DNA from: an uncultured Dorea sp.
GTDB taxonomy: Bacteria; Bacillota; Clostridia; Lachnospirales; Lachnospiraceae
Assembly: GCA_910579925.1 (NCBI GenBank)
Contig: CAJTVY010000008.1
Coordinates: forward strand, 1-64,000
DNA length: 64,000 bases
Direction: 5' to 3'
The notes below the pieces were generated by a model. That model saw nothing but the letters and a program-made list of their open reading frames with translations, was not told where the DNA came from and did not search any database. A program made the translations under genes and the position numbers. Below, piece after piece: positions 16,781-25,711 of this stretch (position 1 is the first letter of the stretch; each line of letters begins with the position of its first letter).

Positions 16781-17794
16781 ATGAAGAAAATGACAAGCGA
16801 GCAATTAGCGTGGCTGATACGTCGCCATAGCGTGGAAATGACCCATTTATCAGGAGGCAGCCATATCGGATCAATTCTGTCAGTTGCGGATATTGTGGCA
16901 GTGTTATATGCAGATGTAATGAAATATAAGGCGCATGAACCACAGTGGAAAGAAAGAGACCGGCTCATTCTCTCAAAAGGACATGCAGGCGCAGCCATTT
17001 ATGCGGCTCTGTCTGAGGAAGGCTTTTTCCCTGTAGAAGAACTGAAAACACATTATGCAAATGGCAGCCGTTTATCTGGTCATGTATCCCATCATCTCCC
17101 CGGCGTAGATTTTTCTACCGGTTCACTGGGACATGGTCTGTCTGCGGCGGTTGGTATGGCTTATGCAGCTAAGAAGGACAGGATTACTGATCATAGAGTA
17201 TTTGCCGTTTTGGGTGACGGCGAGTGCGATGAAGGGAGTGTATGGGAAGCAGTTCTGTTCGCAAACCATTACAGGCTCAATAATCTTATCGCTATTGTAG
17301 ACCACAATCGGATGCAAAGCCTTGATTTTAATGAAAATACGTTAGAGATTGAGGATTTTGGATTGAAGTGGAGAGCCTTCGGATGGAATGTGATTGAGAT
17401 TAATGGAAACAGTCATAAAGAGTTAAAGAGTGCGTTTGGAGCTGCTGATAAGTTAAGCTCTGAAGTTTTGCACAAGCCTACCGTAATTATTGCAGATACA
17501 ATTAAGGGATATGGCATTAAATTTATGGAGAACAATATTCTCTGGCATTACAGATTCCCGCATGAAGGGTGGGAATATGACGGAGCAGTCTATGAATTAT
17601 ATCAGAGTAAACCGGAGGGAGTGCGGGATCCCTATACGCCAGATGGAATACAAAGACCGGAACTGCATTTGGAGGAACTGGAAGGGAAATGGGCGTTCAC
17701 AGAGACGTGGAATACGACCTATCCAGAACCGATGAGACGAGTGTATGCGAAACCAGGAACTTTAGAAGCTGTTCACCGTATTTTGGAGGAATAA
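16781..17794 (+). CDS. Transketolase N-terminal subunit
   Basis: A 337-residue half-transketolase carrying the thiamine diphosphate pyrophosphate-binding domain. SGGSHIGSILSVADI (near residue 24) and GSLGHGLSAAVGMAY (near residue 113) bind cofactor. The metal motif begins GDGECDEGSVWEA near residue 145 and ends in LNNL. It starts 6 bp after the reductase and ends 3 bp before the C-terminal subunit gene. Its place in a glycan operon argues for a dedicated sugar-modifying reaction rather than the pentose phosphate pathway. It carries about 60 residues beyond the common minimal N-half. Confidence 0.88.
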   Translation: MKKMTSEQLAWLIRRHSVEMTHLSGGSHIGSILSVADIVAVLYADVMKYKAHEPQWKERDRLILSKGHAGAAIYAALSEEGFFPVEELKTHYANGSRLSGHVSHHLPGVDFSTGSLGHGLSAAVGMAYAAKKDRITDHRVFAVLGDGECDEGSVWEAVLFANHYRLNNLIAIVDHNRMQSLDFNENTLEIEDFGLKWRAFGWNVIEINGNSHKELKSAFGAADKLSSEVLHKPTVIIADTIKGYGIKFMENNILWHYRFPHEGWEYDGAVYELYQSKPEGVRDPYTPDGIQRPELHLEELEGKWAFTETWNTTYPEPMRRVYAKPGTLEAVHRILEE

Positions 17795-17797
17795 GAA

Positions 17798-18718
17798 GTG
17801 AGAGACACATTTGTCAGGACATTGGCAGAACTGGCTAAGAAAGATAAAAATATAGAACTGGTAACAGGAGATCTTGGCTTTGGAGTTTTAAAACCTTTTT
17901 GGGAGCAATGTCCGGATCAGTTTACGAATGCAGGCATTGCGGAACAGAATATGGCGTCCATGGCAGCAGGTATGGCGATGGAAGGGAAGACTGTGTTCAT
18001 CTACAGTATTGGTAATTTCCCGACGCTTCGTTGTCTGGAACAGATCAGAAACGATTGCGCCTATCATCAGGCAGATGTAAAGATCGTCTGCATAGGCGGC
18101 GGTTTTGTTTATGGTTCGCTTGGTATGAGTCATCAGGCGACGGAAGATCTGGCGATATTGCGTGCTTTGCCGGATATTTTGGTAATGGCGCCGGCCGATC
18201 TGGTCGAGGCGGAAGAATGTACGAAGGCGCTGGCCAGGCAGAAAGGGACTGGATATCTTCGTCTTGGACGGGGGGAAGAAAAACGTATACATGAGAAAAT
18301 TGAAAATTTTCAAATAGGTAAGGCAATAAAGGTTCACGATGGAGAAAGAACGGTTATTTTCTCTACGGGAGCAATTTTTGAAGAAGTGACGCGCGCATAT
18401 GAGGAATTAAGAGAAAAAGGATATAACCCGGCTGTGTATACATTCCCGACCGTAAAGCCCATTGACAGAGAAACGATAGAGAATGCGGCAAAAAACTTTG
18501 ATATAGTCGTTACCGTGGAAGAACACAATATTATCGGTGGATTCGGTGGAGCCGTCGCTGAAGTTATGGCTGAGATGAAAGAAAGGAAAGCGCGCCTTCT
18601 TAGGATTGGGCTAAACGATGAGTATAGTATCAGAGTGGGCGATCAGAAATATCTACGGCAGCAGTATGGAATGGATTGCAGCGCCATTGTAAATAAAATC
18701 AGGAGACAGTTTGAGTAG
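17798..18718 (+). CDS. Transketolase C-terminal subunit
   Basis: A 306-residue partner holding the pyrimidine-binding and C-terminal domains. AGIAEQNMASMAAGMA near residue 46 carries the Glu that activates thiamine diphosphate. TVEEHNIIGGFGGAVAEV near residue 238 marks the C-terminal domain. The start is a GTG after GGAATAAGAA. With the adjacent N-subunit it should form a heteromeric transketolase or DXS-like enzyme. Its end overlaps the start of the next glycosyltransferase gene. Confidence 0.88.
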   Translation: MRDTFVRTLAELAKKDKNIELVTGDLGFGVLKPFWEQCPDQFTNAGIAEQNMASMAAGMAMEGKTVFIYSIGNFPTLRCLEQIRNDCAYHQADVKIVCIGGGFVYGSLGMSHQATEDLAILRALPDILVMAPADLVEAEECTKALARQKGTGYLRLGRGEEKRIHEKIENFQIGKAIKVHDGERTVIFSTGAIFEEVTRAYEELREKGYNPAVYTFPTVKPIDRETIENAAKNFDIVVTVEEHNIIGGFGGAVAEVMAEMKERKARLLRIGLNDEYSIRVGDQKYLRQQYGMDCSAIVNKIRRQFE

Positions 18719-19754
18719 CATGGATAACGAACTGATTAGCATAATTGTTCCGGTATATAATGTTGAAGACTATCTTGAAAGATGTGTTAATTCGATTTTA
18801 AATCAGACATACTCTGATTTTGAAATTTTACTGATTGATGACGGATCAACAGATTCATCAAGTAAGCTGTGCGATATTCTTTCAATGAAAGATAGAAGAA
18901 TCAAACCATTTCATAAAAATAATGGAGGATTAGGATCGGCGAGAAACTATGGAATAGATCATGCGGATGGGAAATATGTCTGCTTCGTGGATAGCGATGA
19001 TGAAGTAGAAAAGGAATATCTCTTTTCTTTATATACCGCTATGAAAGATTGTGATGCGGATCTTGGCGTATGCGGATATTATTATTCGTCGGGAAAATAT
19101 CATCAGCCATATTGTCTTGAGGATAAGGTGATTACGGCAAAAGAATTATTGGAAAGGTTTGCGTGCGGGGATTCAGCATTCTATTTTTCCTGGAATAAAC
19201 TCTATAAAAGAGAATTAATACAAGATATGAATGCGAGATTTTCTGACAGACATTGTGCAGAAGATATGTTATTTAATTCATATTTTTATCGCAATGTCAG
19301 TCATGCGGTTTTAATTCAGAAACCTTTATACATTTATTATGTTAATTCTGGCTCATTATCAAATAAAAGAAGACCAGGTTTTTGGAATGATATGATTATG
19401 GTATATGAAACGTTTATAGATACATGCAATTATAAAAGCATATCAGACAAATGTAATAGCAATCTTCTGGCTATATTATTGAGAAATAGTGTTTCTAATT
19501 ATTTTAATTCAAAAACATCCTTGCAGGAATGTAAACAATATATAAATGATTGTTTGGAGTATAGGGCATTTCATGAAAAATCTATTGAAACAGATAAGCT
19601 TGGAAGAATTGACCGTTTTGCGTACTATGCATTCGTAAATAAGAAATACTGGTTGGCGTATATGTATATGAAGTTGATTAAGCAAATAAAGTCAAGGTTC
19701 TTTCGTCTGTTTTGTAAACTCAGAGGCAGTATACATAGGGAGAGATCAAAATGA
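18711..19754 (+). CDS. Family 2 glycosyltransferase
   Basis: A GT-A glycosyltransferase of about 345 residues. ISIIVPVYNVEDYLERCVNS opens the nucleotide-binding domain, LLIDDGSTDSS follows, and the metal-binding VDSDDE lies near residue 92. It probably adds a sugar to the lipid-linked repeat unit on the cytoplasmic face. The TTG at 18711 is five bases from AGGAG and overlaps the previous gene; an ATG at 18720 is the alternative, with poorer spacing. Codon use turns AT-rich from here, unlike the genes before. Confidence 0.88.
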   Translation: MSSMDNELISIIVPVYNVEDYLERCVNSILNQTYSDFEILLIDDGSTDSSSKLCDILSMKDRRIKPFHKNNGGLGSARNYGIDHADGKYVCFVDSDDEVEKEYLFSLYTAMKDCDADLGVCGYYYSSGKYHQPYCLEDKVITAKELLERFACGDSAFYFSWNKLYKRELIQDMNARFSDRHCAEDMLFNSYFYRNVSHAVLIQKPLYIYYVNSGSLSNKRRPGFWNDMIMVYETFIDTCNYKSISDKCNSNLLAILLRNSVSNYFNSKTSLQECKQYINDCLEYRAFHEKSIETDKLGRIDRFAYYAFVNKKYWLAYMYMKLIKQIKSRFFRLFCKLRGSIHRERSK

Positions 19755-20473
19755 TTCCAAAGATTATTCATTATTGTTGGTTTGGTGGAAATCCCAAATC
19801 GGAGCTCATTAACAAATGTATCGTTAGTTGGAGAAAATATTGCCCTGATTATGTAATTAAGGAATGGAATGAAACTAATTTTACAACTGATAATCTGTAT
19901 TTTAATCAGGCGCTGGATAAGAAGAAATGGTCTTTTGCGTCCGATTATGCCAGATTAGAAATCATTTACAGAGAGGGCGGAATTTATTTAGATACAGATG
20001 TAGAATTGATTAAATCACCAGATTTTCTGCTGGATTTTGAGTGTTTTGTCGGTACGGAGAGGGGACGGGAATATTCAATTAATACAGGTCTGGGGTTTGG
20101 CGCAGAATCTAATCATAAGATGGTAAAAGAAATGATATGCGAATATAAAAATATTTCTTTTGAGAAAAAAGATGGAACCTATGACGAAACTCCCTGCCCT
20201 GTCCGGAATACATGTTCATTTAAGAGAAGTGGGTATGATACTGCGGATAAAATTATTCTCATTAATAATGCGGCAGTTTTACCACCTGAATATTTGAGTC
20301 CCAAAAATTATTTAACCAGAGAAGTTAATATTACTCCTAATACAGTTTCAATCCATCATTATGATGGAGGGTGGCTTAATAGTAAGTCAAAAATTTTGTT
20401 AAAAATTAAAGAAAAATTGAATCCTAGATTTAATAGGATATATTATAGATTAAGAGGAATCCACACAAATTAA
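19751..20473 (+). CDS. GT32-like glycosyltransferase with DXD motif
   Basis: A 240-residue protein beginning IPKIIHYCWFGGNPKS, the usual N-terminus of capsular glycosyltransferases with the GT32/Gly_transf_sug fold. FASDYARLEIIYREGGIYLD leads into the DTDVE metal-binding DXD motif near residue 80. It overlaps the previous gene by four bases (ATGA), so expression is coupled. Donor and acceptor are unknown. Confidence 0.85.
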   Translation: MIPKIIHYCWFGGNPKSELINKCIVSWRKYCPDYVIKEWNETNFTTDNLYFNQALDKKKWSFASDYARLEIIYREGGIYLDTDVELIKSPDFLLDFECFVGTERGREYSINTGLGFGAESNHKMVKEMICEYKNISFEKKDGTYDETPCPVRNTCSFKRSGYDTADKIILINNAAVLPPEYLSPKNYLTREVNITPNTVSIHHYDGGWLNSKSKILLKIKEKLNPRFNRIYYRLRGIHTN

Positions 20474-20507
20474 TGACTATTTCTATTTGTGTATGAAAGG
20501 ATTTTAA

Positions 20508-21662
20508 ATGGAAAATAGAATAAGGTTAAGTTCTGGCTTAATTACAACTTTTTTATTCATAATAAGTTGCATTTCATTTTTTGATTTTACCATTTTTGAA
20601 GTGCTTCAAGAATATTTTAAATATGTATTTATGATAAGTATGGTTGTGATTTTTATCTTGGAGTGCAGAAAATTACCACGTAAACAAGCAATGATTTTTG
20701 CGGTAATAATGACATATTTTTTATTTGTATCTATAAAAAATAAGCTTTCTATGGGATCATATTTTACTATTGTATCAGGAATATCTGCTATTTATTGTTA
20801 TAGTCTTGTAGAATTAAATAAAATAGAACAACGAATCTGCAACTTATTTGCAGTGGTTTTGTATTTCTACATAATCTTAATATCTGTTCGACATTATGGT
20901 AATTGGCTTTCTAATGAAGGAGTAGAAAAAATAATAAACCCAAATACATATAGTTTTATTCTTGTGTATTTAACTGTTTTTTTAAGCTATTCAATAAGTT
21001 CAGGCATACAAAGAAACAAACCTAAAAAAATACTAATGCGCCTTTTATATACTTTTTCAACTATTGCAGTTTTTTTTCTTAAGAGCAGAGGAGCACTTTT
21101 AGGGATTATTTTTTGTGTATTTTTACAATCAAAATTTATTAGAAGAAAATTTGAAAAAGCAGAAAATAAACTAAAAGTAAATGAAATCCTGATGTTAGCC
21201 TTTTATATTGGTGGAGCTGCTTTACCTCTTATATATTGCAAGGTTGTGAATCATTTAATAGAAAATGGAGTATACCTGGTAATAAGAGGTAAGGATATAT
21301 ACACAAGGTATTATGTCTGGAATTTATTAATTGAAGAATTATCTTCAAAAGCTACTTATATTTTGTTTGGATTATCTAATCTGGAAAATTTTGAAGCATT
21401 GCAATATGTACACAATAATTCTCTTTCAATAATCGGATATACTGGAATAGTTGGTTTTATTCTATACTATATGCTGCTAAGAAAATCTGTAGTTAATGTT
21501 ATTGATACTTTAGATATAGATAATATTTTGTATTATGCGGGATTTACTTCTGTTTTTGTTATTGGCCTTACGGAATCTTCGACTTTTTGGGCCGTTCTTT
21601 ATGGTTTTGAATTTATGTTGTTATGTGGAAGAAGTAAAAAGGAGAAGTATAATTCCACTTGA
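20508..21662 (+). CDS. Wzy-like polysaccharide polymerase
   Basis: A 384-residue integral membrane protein with about ten hydrophobic segments and few conserved residues, as expected for a Wzy O-antigen/capsule polymerase. A larger extracytoplasmic loop lies near residues 245-300 (VIRGKDIYTRYYVWN) and the HNNSLSIIGYTGIVGF stretch is typical of the Wzy_C-like region. It would join lipid-linked repeat units on the outer membrane-face side after flipping. The gene is very AT-rich. The assignment rests on topology and on the presence of Wzx and glycosyltransferases nearby. Confidence 0.75.
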   Translation: MENRIRLSSGLITTFLFIISCISFFDFTIFEVLQEYFKYVFMISMVVIFILECRKLPRKQAMIFAVIMTYFLFVSIKNKLSMGSYFTIVSGISAIYCYSLVELNKIEQRICNLFAVVLYFYIILISVRHYGNWLSNEGVEKIINPNTYSFILVYLTVFLSYSISSGIQRNKPKKILMRLLYTFSTIAVFFLKSRGALLGIIFCVFLQSKFIRRKFEKAENKLKVNEILMLAFYIGGAALPLIYCKVVNHLIENGVYLVIRGKDIYTRYYVWNLLIEELSSKATYILFGLSNLENFEALQYVHNNSLSIIGYTGIVGFILYYMLLRKSVVNVIDTLDIDNILYYAGFTSVFVIGLTESSTFWAVLYGFEFMLLCGRSKKEKYNST

Positions 21663-21705
21663 TAAAACCTATACAGTTTTTAGACAATAGGTTTCGGAGG
21701 TAAAG

Positions 21706-23169
21706 ATGATTATGACAAAGCAAAATAGAAAATCTATTGGATTTTTACGCAGCGGAACCCATCCACAGAATTTATTATCATATAAAAAAATATTGAACAG
21801 GCAATCTATAGATGTTTTTGCAGTGTGTGACGGATATTCTGAAAAAAATCAATATGATTCTTCCTTAAAGATATATTGCTTTGAAGATTGGTTAAAAGAT
21901 AACTGGAATTATTTTAAGACGAAAGACTTGAAAAAATATCAGGATAAATATTCTAAATACTGTTTGTGGGAAATTTATTATACAGATCGCTATATAAGAT
22001 ACAAATATTCATATGAGGAAGCAGTATTGATTTTGATTGGTTTAATTACTTTCTGGGAGAATATATTTTCAAACGAGAACGTTGTCTGCATTGCATCTGA
22101 TTGCATTATAGGAGCATATAACTTTTTCGGGATGATTGTTGGAGAAAAATATGGAGTAAGATACGTCAGTTTTCCGACTTCGAGAACAAAGCAATATGTT
22201 ACTTATTTTTCGGAAGAAGAAGGATATCGTAATGTAATATTAAAAAAATTTCTCGACGAAAATTATTGTCCTTCAGAAATTGAGATTGAAAACACACGTA
22301 AATATATTGAGGATTACATTTTAAATAAGAATCAGCCATTTTATATTAAAAGCAGCGTTAATCAGTCTAAAAAGTTTTTCAATACGCTTATGCAGTTAGC
22401 AAAAAAAATAAACAAAATATCATATTTATGGGACGGCAGGTTCAGCGACAGATATGACACAAGGCTATATAAGAGCAGATGGTCTTTTTTAGAACCCGTT
22501 TGGGAGTCAATAAGGGTCAGATTTGTATGGAAGTATTTTGAGAGACCGGATTTTGATAATGACAGATATGTACTGTTTCCATTGCATTTTCAGCCAGAGG
22601 CATCAACGTGTGTTTATGCGCGTAAATATGAAAATCAATTGTTTTTTTTGGAACAATTGGCGAAAAGTATTCCGGCGGGAATGGTTATTTATGTCAAAGA
22701 ACATTCGGTTCGAATTGGACACAGACCTCTTTCCTTTTATAAAGAAGTGAAGAAGTATCCCAATATTAAGCTGATTTCTCCTAAAGTAAATATTCATGAT
22801 TTAATAAAGAAATCGGAATTTTTAGTCGTTTTAACCAGTACGGCCGGATATGAAGCGCTTATGTATGGTAAGCCGGTTTTTGTCTGTGGAAATGTTTTTT
22901 TTGAAGATTTTTCCGGCGTTAAGGTGATTCATGATATTTTTGATGAAAAAGAATCTTTTTATACTCCGCCTGAACAGGACCGGGAATTATATATCAGACA
23001 GATGGCATGCTATTTAAAGTCTCTGAATGTATGCAGTACTGTGGAGGAACAGCTTTTTGACGAAGATAAAAAAACATTGAAAAAGTTACAAGAGACAACA
23101 ATCAAGTCATTGCTGGACTATTTAGATATTACGAAAAGAAGTGAGACGCAAAGGAATGAGAGGGAATGA
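21706..23169 (+). CDS. Capsule polysaccharide biosynthesis-like glycosyltransferase
   Basis: A 487-residue protein that resembles the capsule synthesis family containing KpsC/KpsS-type Kdo transferases. The C-terminal half has VLFPLHFQPEAST near residue 287, VIYVKEHS near residue 328 and VVLTSTAGYEALMYGKPVF near residue 373, a GT-B-like donor site. The N-terminal half is not recognised. Because related enzymes transfer CMP-activated ulosonic acids, it is the best candidate in the operon for a pseudaminic acid transferase. That assignment is inference. The start at 21706 follows CGGAGG. Confidence 0.6.
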   Translation: MIMTKQNRKSIGFLRSGTHPQNLLSYKKILNRQSIDVFAVCDGYSEKNQYDSSLKIYCFEDWLKDNWNYFKTKDLKKYQDKYSKYCLWEIYYTDRYIRYKYSYEEAVLILIGLITFWENIFSNENVVCIASDCIIGAYNFFGMIVGEKYGVRYVSFPTSRTKQYVTYFSEEEGYRNVILKKFLDENYCPSEIEIENTRKYIEDYILNKNQPFYIKSSVNQSKKFFNTLMQLAKKINKISYLWDGRFSDRYDTRLYKSRWSFLEPVWESIRVRFVWKYFERPDFDNDRYVLFPLHFQPEASTCVYARKYENQLFFLEQLAKSIPAGMVIYVKEHSVRIGHRPLSFYKEVKKYPNIKLISPKVNIHDLIKKSEFLVVLTSTAGYEALMYGKPVFVCGNVFFEDFSGVKVIHDIFDEKESFYTPPEQDRELYIRQMACYLKSLNVCSTVEEQLFDEDKKTLKKLQETTIKSLLDYLDITKRSETQRNERE

Positions 23170-24299
23170 AGATCGCTATTGAAAACATAAAAAGGACGGT
23201 ATTAAATACGCTGCTTAAAGCAGGGGCGGTTTCTGTCAGCTTTTCGTTTAAACTTCTGAAACATACGAACTGGACAGGATTGTATCTGAGTACTATTATG
23301 CGGGAATATGAGCGGAATTATCCGTATTACATGGCCTATATCATACGCCCCAAAAATGCGGATCAGGTTGTGTCGATCGAAGAGTCTGATACATACACGG
23401 AGACAACGGGAATCATTATGCAGGGACCCTTAAAGCAGGAAAATAATTTTACAGTTGAAACAGTGAAGCTTTATGCAAAAATGTATCCTGGCGCAACGGT
23501 CATCATATCTACCTGGAATAATGAGAACGCTAAAATAATAGAAGAGCTTAAATCACAGCCTAACTGCGTTGTCGTACAAAATGATTATCCGCAGTATTCG
23601 GGGATTTTAAACGTTAATTACCAGGCATGGAGTACCTTAAACGGTATAAAAAAGGCAAAAGAGCTGGGACTTAAATATGTATGGAAGACGCGGGCGGATC
23701 ACAGATATCTGAGAAAAGGCGCCGTTAGGCACATGCGTCTGCTTCTTGAGGAATTTCCCGTGGATGAAAATGTCAAATACCAAAGGAAAAGAATTGTTAC
23801 TGCAGCGGCATATCTTTTTCGTCCCTATTGGAATATGGATCAGTGGAATTTTGGATATATTGATGATATGTATGACTATTGGAACCATGATTTTGTACAG
23901 AAAGATATAAAAAGCAGGGAGGTTACAGAATACCTTAAAAAGAATCATGTTAAATGGATTGACAGGACCAGAAAGCATCTGGAGGCTGAAACCTCTATAT
24001 TATTAGATTACTTCAGGCGTATGGAGGGGAAGGAACCGGAACTGACGGTTAAGGAATATTGGAGGCGGTTAAGCGCACAATTCATTGTAGTCGGGAAAGG
24101 AGAATTTTTTCAGCAATGGATAAAAGATGAATTTGGCTCTAAATATGATGAGAGTATGATGTCGGGAATCTATATAGCTGATGATACAACGGAAAAATGT
24201 AACAGTTATATCTGGGATTTTGGGATGTGGCTGGCGTTATATAAAAGAGAACTTGTATATAAGGAAGAATATGAAAAATTTAAAGAAAACAGATATTAA
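23166..24299 (+). CDS. WavE-family glycan synthesis protein
   Basis: A 377-residue protein with the WavE lipopolysaccharide-synthesis hallmarks: TGIIMQGPLKQENNFT near residue 81, VIISTWNNEN near residue 113 and YVWKTRADHRYL near residue 172. The family is regarded as glycosyltransferases of core or capsule glycans, with an Asp-rich active site. It overlaps the preceding gene by four bases and the flippase start by 29 bases. Substrate unknown. Confidence 0.75.
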   Translation: MKIAIENIKRTVLNTLLKAGAVSVSFSFKLLKHTNWTGLYLSTIMREYERNYPYYMAYIIRPKNADQVVSIEESDTYTETTGIIMQGPLKQENNFTVETVKLYAKMYPGATVIISTWNNENAKIIEELKSQPNCVVVQNDYPQYSGILNVNYQAWSTLNGIKKAKELGLKYVWKTRADHRYLRKGAVRHMRLLLEEFPVDENVKYQRKRIVTAAAYLFRPYWNMDQWNFGYIDDMYDYWNHDFVQKDIKSREVTEYLKKNHVKWIDRTRKHLEAETSILLDYFRRMEGKEPELTVKEYWRRLSAQFIVVGKGEFFQQWIKDEFGSKYDESMMSGIYIADDTTEKCNSYIWDFGMWLALYKRELVYKEEYEKFKENRY

Positions 24300-25695
24300 G
24301 TTATCAGCTCCATTAAAAGCAAGCTTCTGGTTTATGATGTGTGTGTTTTTACAGCGTGGAATTGCGATGATTACCACTCCCATATTTACCAGAATACTGT
24401 CTCAGGAAGAATATGGCATAACAAGTACATTTTCTTCCTGGCAGTCCGTATTAGAAATATTTGTTTCGCTTGAACTTGCCAGTTGTACAACTGTTTTATT
24501 TGCAAAAAATGAAGATAAGAAAAGAATCATCTCATCAGCCATATCAAGTCTTGAACTTATCGTTACCTCCATATGGATGGTTATAATTTTACTTTTTATA
24601 GAACCGATTTCTGATATTTTGGGAATATCAGACGTATTATGTATCTGTTTGATTTTTTCGATCATGGCAACGCAGATTATCCAACTGTGGATGGGGTATA
24701 AGCGTTATGTTTATGAGTATCGCGGCGCAGTCGGAGTTACACTTTTGATTACTGTGCTGTCAAGTCTGTTTGGCGTGGCCGGCGTCCTGTGGGTTTCACC
24801 TACGGCAAAGAGCAGGTTAATACCTCTGACGGTCGTTAATCTTATTCTGGGAGTTGTGTTATATATAGATATAATTAGAAAGGGACGTGTATTTTATGAT
24901 AAGAATATTTGGAAATTTGCATTCTCTTATGGAATCCCTTTACTGCCTCATTACATATCACAGTTCGTTTTATCAAGTTCAGATCGCTTAATGATTGGAA
25001 AAATGTGCGGGCAGAAAGAAGTAGCATTGTATAGTGTGGCGTACTCTGTCGGCTCTCTGATTGGAATGTTTACATATGCAATCAATGCATCATTTGCACC
25101 TTATCAGTTTCAGCACATCAGAAGTAAGGAGTATAAAAGCCTCGCCAGAACCGCCAATATTGTTCTGATATTTGTCGTTTTTTTACTAATTGGAATCATG
25201 CTTTTTGGACGGGAAATTATCTGGATATTTGCAGGAGACAGTTATTTTGAAAGTGTGTCAAATATTATTCCAATCTGTCTTGGGGTTTTCTTTAATTATC
25301 TATTTCAGCTTTTTGCCAGAGTGGAGGAATTCTACCTACATAAGGCTATGATAGCGTTTGCTTCAATGATGTGCGCAGCTTTGAATTTAATACTGAATTA
25401 TATGTTTATTCCCATATACGGATATCAGGCGGCGGCATACACGACGTTTGTCTGCTATTTTATGTTTTGCATAGTACATTATCTTTTTTATAAAAGGGTA
25501 TTAAAAATTGAGGACTGTGGAGAAAAGATTTATGATATGAAGATGATTTGTCTGCTGTCCATCTTCATTGTTACTGCTGGAATCATAATAACATTTATAC
25601 AGAATGTTCTGTGGCTGAAATATGCGATCGTTGTAATCGTATTGATTTTACTTTTCATAAAAAGAAAAGTTATTATAGCAGAAATATTAATTTGA
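24271..25695 (+). CDS. Wzx-type polysaccharide flippase
   Basis: A 474-residue membrane protein of the MATE/MVF polysaccharide transporter family with about 12-14 hydrophobic segments, beginning SFWFMMCVFLQRGIAMITTP near residue 15. It flips the lipid-linked repeat unit across the membrane for Wzy polymerisation. The start at 24271 (AAGGAAG three bases upstream) lies inside the end of the WavE gene; a longer frame would add 30 non-hydrophobic residues unlike the family. The operon has Wzx and Wzy but no chain-length kinase pair in view. Confidence 0.85.
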   Translation: MKNLKKTDIKLSAPLKASFWFMMCVFLQRGIAMITTPIFTRILSQEEYGITSTFSSWQSVLEIFVSLELASCTTVLFAKNEDKKRIISSAISSLELIVTSIWMVIILLFIEPISDILGISDVLCICLIFSIMATQIIQLWMGYKRYVYEYRGAVGVTLLITVLSSLFGVAGVLWVSPTAKSRLIPLTVVNLILGVVLYIDIIRKGRVFYDKNIWKFAFSYGIPLLPHYISQFVLSSSDRLMIGKMCGQKEVALYSVAYSVGSLIGMFTYAINASFAPYQFQHIRSKEYKSLARTANIVLIFVVFLLIGIMLFGREIIWIFAGDSYFESVSNIIPICLGVFFNYLFQLFARVEEFYLHKAMIAFASMMCAALNLILNYMFIPIYGYQAAAYTTFVCYFMFCIVHYLFYKRVLKIEDCGEKIYDMKMICLLSIFIVTAGIIITFIQNVLWLKYAIVVIVLILLFIKRKVIIAEILI

Positions 25696-25711
25696 AGGAG
25701 GTATTGTTTAC

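Noticed and set aside
18711..25695. Reading the AT-rich block as a prophage or plasmid insertion
   Set aside because: All genes are glycan functions on one strand with overlapping ends and no integrase, att-like repeats or phage genes; cassette exchange in a capsule locus explains it.
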